Shown here piece by piece: positions 6,548 to 11,195 of a stretch of DNA of 11,195 nucleotides (positions are counted from its first letter, which is position 1; the number at the start of each line of letters is the position of its first letter). A program made the position numbers and the translations under genes. The notes beneath the pieces are model-generated. The model did not search any database, had not been told where the DNA came from, and worked only from the letters and a program-made list of their open reading frames with translations. This DNA comes from Gemmatimonadota bacterium (lineage in GTDB: Bacteria; Gemmatimonadota; Gemmatimonadetes; Gemmatimonadales; GWC2-71-9), in contig SMVY01000098.1 in NCBI GenBank assembly GCA_004357415.1, forward strand, positions 1-11,195, written 5' to 3'.

Positions 6548-9331
6548 TCAGGCTTTCGCGTCGAGCCAATTGGGCCCGACACCCACGTCGGCGACGATGG
6601 GTACCCGCAGGTCGGCCGCCGATTCCATCGCCTCCCGCACCAACACGCTCACCCGGTCGACTTCCGCCTCCGGGACCTCGAGCACCAGTTCGTCGTGCAC
6701 TTGCAGGATCAGCCGGGCCGCCAGCCCCTCATCGGCCAGCTGCCGGTGAATGTTGCGCATGGCGATCTTAATCAGGTCGGCGGCGGATCCCTGCAATGGC
6801 GAATTCTGCGCCGTCCGCTCTCCGAAAGAGCGGACGTTGAAGTTCTTGCTCTTGAGTTCAGGGATGTAGCGCCGCCGGCCGAACAGTGTTTCGACGTAGC
6901 CCCGCTCACGAGCCAGGTCCACTTGTCGGTCCAGATATGTTCTTACGCCGGCGAACCGTTCGAAGTACTGGGCGATGAATTCCTTGGCGTCCGCCTGGGT
7001 GATCCCCAATTGTTTGCCGAGGGCGAACGGGCCCTGGCCGTAGATGGTGGCGAAGTTGATCGTCTTCGCCTGCGTCCGCATATCGGGCGTCACCTCGTCC
7101 AGTGCCACGTCGAAGGTGACGGCAGCAGTCTGCCGGTGGATGTCGCCGCCCTGTTCGAACGCCTGCACCAGAAGCTCGTCGCCGGACAGGTGCGCCATCA
7201 GGCGCAGTTCGATCTGGGAATAGTCGGCCACCACGAACTGGTGTCCCGGAGCGGCGACAAAGGCGCGCCGGATTTCACCGCCCCTGGCGGTTCGCACCGG
7301 GACGTTCTGCAGGTTGGGGTCGGAGGACGACAGGCGTCCGGTGGCGGCGCCGGTCTGATTGTATGTCGTATGGATCCGGCCGGTGAGCGGGTTGACCGCC
7401 TGCGGCAGTACGTCAACGTAGGTCGACAACAATTTCTGCAACTCCCGATACTCCAGGATCAGTTGCGGCACCTCGTATCCCATGGCCGACAGTTGCTCGA
7501 GAACGTCGGCGTCGGTCGACGGACCAGTCTTGGTTTTCTTGAGCACCGGCAGCTGTCCCTGCTCGAACAGCACCGTGGCCAGCTGCTTCGGTGAATTGAG
7601 GTTGAACTCCCGGCCGGCAGCCTGATACGTTTGTTTCTTGAGCGCCTCGAGGTCGCGCGAGTACCGTTGCGACAATCGGGCGAACAGCGCTTGGTCGATG
7701 GCGATCCCGGCCCACTCCATGTCGACCAGGACCTCGACCAGTGGCAGCTCGATCTCGTCGAGCAGGGCCGTGAGTGACAGCCGTTCCAATTCCGGCGCAA
7801 ACGTCTCGTGCAACGCCAAGGCCGCTGCGGCCCGGCGAGCGGCGTATTCCGCCGCGTCGGCCACGGCGACTTCCGCGAAGGCTATCTGGGTCTTGCCCTT
7901 GCCGACCACGTCCTGCCACGGGCGCAATTGGGCACCGGTCTGATCCAGGATCAGAGTATCGAGCGTGTGGGACCGGCGGCCAGGGTCGAGCACGAAGCTC
8001 TCCAGCATGGTGTCGTGCGCCAGGCCGGCGAGTTCCAGGCCCGCGCCTCGCAGGATCTCCCAGCCGAACTTCATGTCGTGACCCAGCTTGGGCACCGCGG
8101 CGTCGCGCAGAAGGTCGGCCAGTGGGGCACACTCCGGGTGGGACAACGGCGGGAGGTTGGCCACCGGAGTCGGCGCGGCCAAGGCTCCGACGCTGTTGCC
8201 GTGACCGAATGGGAGGTACCAGACCTCTCCCCCCGGCGCCGCCAGACCGATCCCGGTGAGGGAGGCACTGCGGGCGGCGCCTGACGAGGCCTGCACCGAC
8301 AGAGCCACCAAGCTGCCGGCCCGCAGGGTGTCGACCAGGCTGGGGAGGTCGGCCGGGTCGGCCACCACGTTCACCGGCCGTTCGGTCGCCCCCCGGGAGG
8401 CCGCCTGCTGGCCACTCGTCCGGCGTCCGGCGTCGAGATCCAGCCGCTCGGCGAGGGTGTAGAACTCGTACTCCGACAACAGCGGCGCCAGGGCCTCCAT
8501 GTCCGGGTCCCGCGCGGCGAGCTCGGCCAGGTCCACTTCGACGGTGAGGTCACACTTGATGGTGACCAGATCGCGGGACAACCGGGCGTTGTCGGCCTGG
8601 TCGGCGAGCGCTTCGCGCGGACGTTTCTGCTTGATCGTCGAGGCCTGGGCGATGATGGATTCTAGATCGCCGTACTGGGCCAGCAGCGCCGCCGCTCCCT
8701 TGGGGCCGATGCCCTTCACTCCCGGTATGTTGTCCGAACTGTCACCTACCAGCGCCAGGTAGTCGACTACCTGGTGGGGTGGCACGCCGAGCCGTTCCTC
8801 GGCGTTGGTGCTGTCGACCCACTGTTCGGTGACCGCGGCCGGGCCGCCCCGGCCCGGGTTCAGCAGGGCGATGTGGTCGTCGATGAGTTGATAAAAGTCC
8901 TTGTCGCCCGAGACGATGACCGCCTGGTAGCCGGCCCCGGCCGCACGGGTGGCCAGCGTGCCGATGACATCGTCTGCCTCATAGCCGGGGACCTCGATCT
9001 GCGGCACGCGAAACGCCTGCAGCAGCGCGCTGACGTGATCGAGGGATTGATCGAAGTCAGCCTGCAGCTCGGCGTCGAGTTTTTCGCGGGTGGATTTGTA
9101 CTCGGCGTAGGTCTCGGTGCGGAACGAGTCGCCAGCGTCATTGATCCAGGCGAGGTAATCGGGTTGGTATTTGTCCCGCAGTCGCAGCAGAAAGTTGACG
9201 ATCCCCCACGCGACCGAGGTGTTGATACCCTTGGAGGTCGTGAGTGGCCGGCTGATCATGGCGAAGAACGCGCGATAGATCAGCGCATATCCGTCTATCA
9301 GGAACAGTTGCGGCGGGGTATGGTGGGACAT
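6548..9331 (-). CDS. polA: DNA polymerase I, proofreading site apparently inactive
   Basis: A 927-residue family A polymerase, matching the E. coli length (928). It fills gaps in repair and removes RNA primers during lagging-strand replication. The 5' nuclease (1-295) keeps its acidic residues: LIDGY (D13), INDAG (D65), YEADD (E118, D120, D121), SGDKD (D143, D145) and GDSSDNIPG (D197, D200). The polymerase (about 515-927) has motif A VADYSQIELR (D703), motif B RTQAKTINFATIYG (R752, K756, F760, Y764) and motif C QVHDE (H879-E881). The middle 3'-5' exonuclease fold (about 320-510) aligns with E. coli, but its metal ligands are replaced: D355 by S345, E357 by Q347, D424 by G423 and D501 by R500. 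ATG 9331 is chosen because the family begins there; the frame stays open upstream without homology. It lies 20 bp after the GWxTD gene with no strong Shine-Dalgarno sequence. Confidence 0.97.
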   Translation of the reverse strand: MSHHTPPQLFLIDGYALIYRAFFAMISRPLTTSKGINTSVAWGIVNFLLRLRDKYQPDYLAWINDAGDSFRTETYAEYKSTREKLDAELQADFDQSLDHVSALLQAFRVPQIEVPGYEADDVIGTLATRAAGAGYQAVIVSGDKDFYQLIDDHIALLNPGRGGPAAVTEQWVDSTNAEERLGVPPHQVVDYLALVGDSSDNIPGVKGIGPKGAAALLAQYGDLESIIAQASTIKQKRPREALADQADNARLSRDLVTIKCDLTVEVDLAELAARDPDMEALAPLLSEYEFYTLAERLDLDAGRRTSGQQAASRGATERPVNVVADPADLPSLVDTLRAGSLVALSVQASSGAARSASLTGIGLAAPGGEVWYLPFGHGNSVGALAAPTPVANLPPLSHPECAPLADLLRDAAVPKLGHDMKFGWEILRGAGLELAGLAHDTMLESFVLDPGRRSHTLDTLILDQTGAQLRPWQDVVGKGKTQIAFAEVAVADAAEYAARRAAAALALHETFAPELERLSLTALLDEIELPLVEVLVDMEWAGIAIDQALFARLSQRYSRDLEALKKQTYQAAGREFNLNSPKQLATVLFEQGQLPVLKKTKTGPSTDADVLEQLSAMGYEVPQLILEYRELQKLLSTYVDVLPQAVNPLTGRIHTTYNQTGAATGRLSSSDPNLQNVPVRTARGGEIRRAFVAAPGHQFVVADYSQIELRLMAHLSGDELLVQAFEQGGDIHRQTAAVTFDVALDEVTPDMRTQAKTINFATIYGQGPFALGKQLGITQADAKEFIAQYFERFAGVRTYLDRQVDLARERGYVETLFGRRRYIPELKSKNFNVRSFGERTAQNSPLQGSAADLIKIAMRNIHRQLADEGLAARLILQVHDELVLEVPEAEVDRVSVLVREAMESAADLRVPIVADVGVGPNWLDAKA

Positions 9332-9351
9332 GGCCGGACGATACGGCCCAG

Positions 9352-10704
9352 CTACCCTATGCCCTGACGTCGTACCCGCACCAGCACCCGCGAGTAGTCG
9401 GCCCGGGATTGCGGTGTCAGCCGGTAGTGTCCGAACCGGGCAAGGTCTTCGAAAAACAAGTCGAGACGTAGTTGCGTGTAACTCCAGACGATGTACCGCC
9501 CCTCGGCCTCGGTACGGTTGTCGAACACGTCGTCGGGCTGACCGAGAGTGATGTACACTTCTCCACGGTCGGTGCGCCACCCAGGCACGCCTTCGTTGCG
9601 GAACAGCCTGTTGGCGCTCTGCACCCTGGCGAAGTACATGTCCAGGGCCTCGTTCTCCGGCGTGGCCCGGTTGGGATCGGTGGCGACCCAGAATTCTCGC
9701 CATACGGTCGAGCGCTGGGCTTCGGGCGTCCGCCGGAGACTGTCCACCCACTCGTCGCGCCCGAAGTAGCGCAACAGACTGAGCATCTCGTCGTAGTTCG
9801 TCAGCACCCATCCCTGGGAAAACGACACCAGCGCCGTGGTGGTCCGCTCATCGACCGCCGATCCGATCGCCAGGGTTATCTCTCCCAGCGGCTGGCTGTC
9901 CGGCGCCAGCCGAATGATGTGGCTCTCCACCGGATGGACACCCTGAAACAGGAGGGAGTCGCTGTAGACCACCTTGCCGAACTGATCCCGCACCTCGAAC
10001 GGCACCTTGGTGGGTTTGGGGAAACCGTAGCCCTCGATGTAGGCCAGCAGAGTGTCTCCGCCATACGACACGGCCCCACGAGGATTCAGCAGGATCGAAA
10101 GTGGTTGCCGCGGTGAATCACGGCCCGTCACTTGGTATACGATCATCGGCTCGGACGTGGAGCCCGGCCCGAAGGCCGGGACCTGGTATACCGCCTGAGC
10201 CCTGCTCTGGGCCGGCGACGCCCGGTCGCTCACCGCGATGGCAACCGTGTATCGGCCCGGGGTTAGATGAAAACTCTGCTGGAACAGGACGCTCTCGTCG
10301 TTACGGAGCGTCTCCTGAAATGTAGGAACCCGCACCAATTCATCCCGCGCCAGCCGGATGGGCGGCTCTCCATCCTGCTGGAGGCGCATCTCCACGCGGT
10401 AGCGGGCTACGAAAGTGTCGTCTTCACGCTGGAAGGTGAGCGAACGGTTCTCGAGCGACAGGGCGACCACAGCGATGACCGAATCCGCCGGGCCGTCGGC
10501 GAACACCACGTGGCCGATGAACGGCAGTGGTTCCGGCGCCGTCAGTCGCCCCATCCCACGGTAGACGTTTTGAGGATTGAAGACGTCAGTGAGCGTCTCT
10601 TCCGTGGTGGGACCGAGATCATCCGTTCCGACCCGTTTCCACTGGCTTCCGCACCCCGTGCCGAACGCCACCACCAGGACCACCACCAGAAAACGACGAA
10701 TCAC
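9352..10704 (-). CDS. GWxTD-domain lipoprotein
   Basis: A 450-residue predicted lipoprotein with a C-terminal GWxTD domain, a domain of unknown function found mainly in Gemmatimonadota, Acidobacteriota and related phyla. The signature GWRTDRGEVYITLGQPD (375-391) is complete. The N-terminus has two arginines, a hydrophobic stretch and a lipobox-like FGTGC with C18 as the likely lipidated residue, so the protein should sit at the membrane facing out. Residues about 90-300 are strand-rich and resemble two Ig-like beta sandwiches, for example the run LTPGRYTVAIAVSD. The open frame continues upstream to 11043, but that part is antisense to the kinase gene. GTG 10704 is preceded closely by a GGGGGA run; GTG 10722 is an alternative and would leave the lipoprotein signal intact. 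polA follows after 20 bp, probably in the same transcript. The molecular role is unknown. Confidence 0.88.
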   Translation of the reverse strand: MIRRFLVVVLVVAFGTGCGSQWKRVGTDDLGPTTEETLTDVFNPQNVYRGMGRLTAPEPLPFIGHVVFADGPADSVIAVVALSLENRSLTFQREDDTFVARYRVEMRLQQDGEPPIRLARDELVRVPTFQETLRNDESVLFQQSFHLTPGRYTVAIAVSDRASPAQSRAQAVYQVPAFGPGSTSEPMIVYQVTGRDSPRQPLSILLNPRGAVSYGGDTLLAYIEGYGFPKPTKVPFEVRDQFGKVVYSDSLLFQGVHPVESHIIRLAPDSQPLGEITLAIGSAVDERTTTALVSFSQGWVLTNYDEMLSLLRYFGRDEWVDSLRRTPEAQRSTVWREFWVATDPNRATPENEALDMYFARVQSANRLFRNEGVPGWRTDRGEVYITLGQPDDVFDNRTEAEGRYIVWSYTQLRLDLFFEDLARFGHYRLTPQSRADYSRVLVRVRRQGIG

Positions 10705-10751
10705 TACTCCCCCATAGACCACGAGAGCCGCGCGAAGGTATCTGCGGGGAA

Positions 10752-10781
10752 AGGTTAGTCGGGCGGGGCGTTGACCGTCAA
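10752..10781 (-). promoter_or_regulatory. Candidate promoter of the GWxTD-polA operon
   Basis: On the minus strand TTGACG (10781-10776) matches the -35 consensus at 5 of 6 positions, and TAACCT (10757-10752) follows after an 18-bp spacer as a TAnnnT-type -10, common in GC-rich genomes. The predicted start near 10745 gives a leader of about 40 nt to GTG 10704. The -35 is one arm of a perfect 5-bp dyad, TTGAC-c-GTCAA (10771-10781), which could bind a regulator. For the divergent kinase gene only a weak pair is visible (TTGCTG 10801-10806, TAGCTT 10824-10829, spacer 17), and it would give an almost leaderless mRNA. Confidence 0.45.
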
Positions 10782-10840
10782 GCGGAAACGCCGGGTCGGC
10801 TTGCTGGCAGTGGCTGGAGAGAGTAGCTTGGTCGCTCATC

Positions 10841-11195
10841 ATGACACAGCAAGACCTCGTGGGTCGAACCATAGCCGGGTACCGCCTGAACGAGTATATC
10901 GGCGAGGGGGGGACGGCCACCGTATATCGGGCCGAAAGCCCCGATTCCGGCACAGCAGCCGTCAAGGTCCTGAGGCCCCGCCTCAGCAAAGACTCCAACG
11001 CCATCACCCGCTTCTTCCGTGAAGCCGAGTACGGCAAACGCATTAGCCACCCGAACGTGGTGCAGACGTACGATTTCGGGGAGACCGACGACCACCTGTA
11101 CTACCTGGCCCTCGAGTGGGCCCCCGGCGAGCCGCTGGCCACATTCGCCTCCCGTTCGGGCCCCCTGGCACCTCAATTGGTGGCCCGCATCATCC
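10841..11195 (+). CDS. Serine/threonine protein kinase, N-terminal part (runs off the edge)
   Basis: The first 118 residues of a Hanks-type (PknB-like) Ser/Thr kinase; the frame is open to the right edge, so the C-terminus is unseen. The glycine-rich ATP loop is YIGEGGTATVYRA (19-31), the ATP-anchoring lysine is in AAVKVL (K42), and the helix-C glutamate is in RFFREAEY (probably E61). SHPNVVQTYDFGE (69-81) and the hinge LEWAPGEPL (91-99) follow at usual kinase spacing. The catalytic HRD and DFG motifs would lie beyond the window, so activity cannot be judged. ATG 10841 is chosen because the domain begins 10-15 residues later, as is normal; no Shine-Dalgarno sequence is near it. It is divergent from the GWxTD-polA operon, with 136 bp between starts. 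Partner and target are unknown, and sensor domains, if any, lie outside. Confidence 0.93.
   Translation, partial: MTQQDLVGRTIAGYRLNEYIGEGGTATVYRAESPDSGTAAVKVLRPRLSKDSNAITRFFREAEYGKRISHPNVVQTYDFGETDDHLYYLALEWAPGEPLATFASRSGPLAPQLVARII

Noticed and set aside
6695..7594. A 299-codon plus-strand open frame inside polA
   Set aside because: It is a shadow of the polA coding strand in high-GC DNA; it has no recognisable domain and no ribosome-binding site.
9332..9811. N-terminal extension of polA by 160 residues in the same open frame
   Set aside because: The extension is Arg-rich, shows no family resemblance, and is antisense-free only because it overlaps the GWxTD gene on the same strand in another frame. 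The Pol I family begins at ATG 9331 and gives the normal length.
10705..11043. Upstream extension of the GWxTD open frame by 113 codons
   Set aside because: Most of it is antisense to the kinase, whose motifs are clear. The lipoprotein signal with its cysteine begins only at GTG 10704 or 10722.

Overview
The window is a GC-rich stretch of a bacterial chromosome. It is densely packed with housekeeping and envelope genes, and I see no mobile element, CRISPR array, rRNA or tRNA. High GC, frequent GTG starts, a GWxTD-domain lipoprotein, a Hanks-type serine/threonine kinase and a stand-alone MIP18-family Fe-S protein together suggest Gemmatimonadota or a related group such as Acidobacteriota. That placement is an inference from gene content, not a measured phylogeny.

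Layout, left to right. (1) The 3' end of an unrecognised plus-strand gene (1-129). (2) A short AT-rich promoter-like gap, then a plus-strand ribonuclease D gene (217-1419). (3) A tight minus-strand block of four genes, read from 4094 down to 1459: a membrane-anchored matrixin-like zinc protease, an exported class-C-beta-lactamase-like serine hydrolase, a DUF393 (DCC-type) CxxC protein and a SufT/MIP18-like Fe-S assembly protein. The first three are joined by overlaps (TGATG, then 7 bp) and the last follows after 25 bp, so they look like one operon. (4) An 86-bp divergent gap containing a 20-bp dyad, then a plus-strand MMPL/RND-type exporter (4181-6544). (5) A second minus-strand operon, read from 10704 down to 6548: a GWxTD lipoprotein followed 20 bp later by DNA polymerase I. 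polA converges on the exporter gene with only 3 bp between stop codons. (6) A 136-bp divergent promoter gap, then the N-terminal 118 residues of a serine/threonine protein kinase running off the right edge.

Functionally there are three groups. RNase D and Pol I handle nucleic acids. The protease, hydrolase, lipoprotein and MMPL exporter act at or outside the membrane. The SufT-like and DUF393 proteins concern Fe-S or thiol chemistry. The clearest sequence-level surprise is in Pol I: its 5' nuclease and polymerase motifs are intact, but all four metal-binding carboxylates of the 3'-5' proofreading domain are replaced, as is known for Taq-type enzymes. I found no convincing new multi-gene system. 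The other items worth checking are the dyad between the divergent operons, the two-cysteine tail of the serine hydrolase, the mixed membership of the four-gene operon, and the pairing of the GWxTD lipoprotein with polA.
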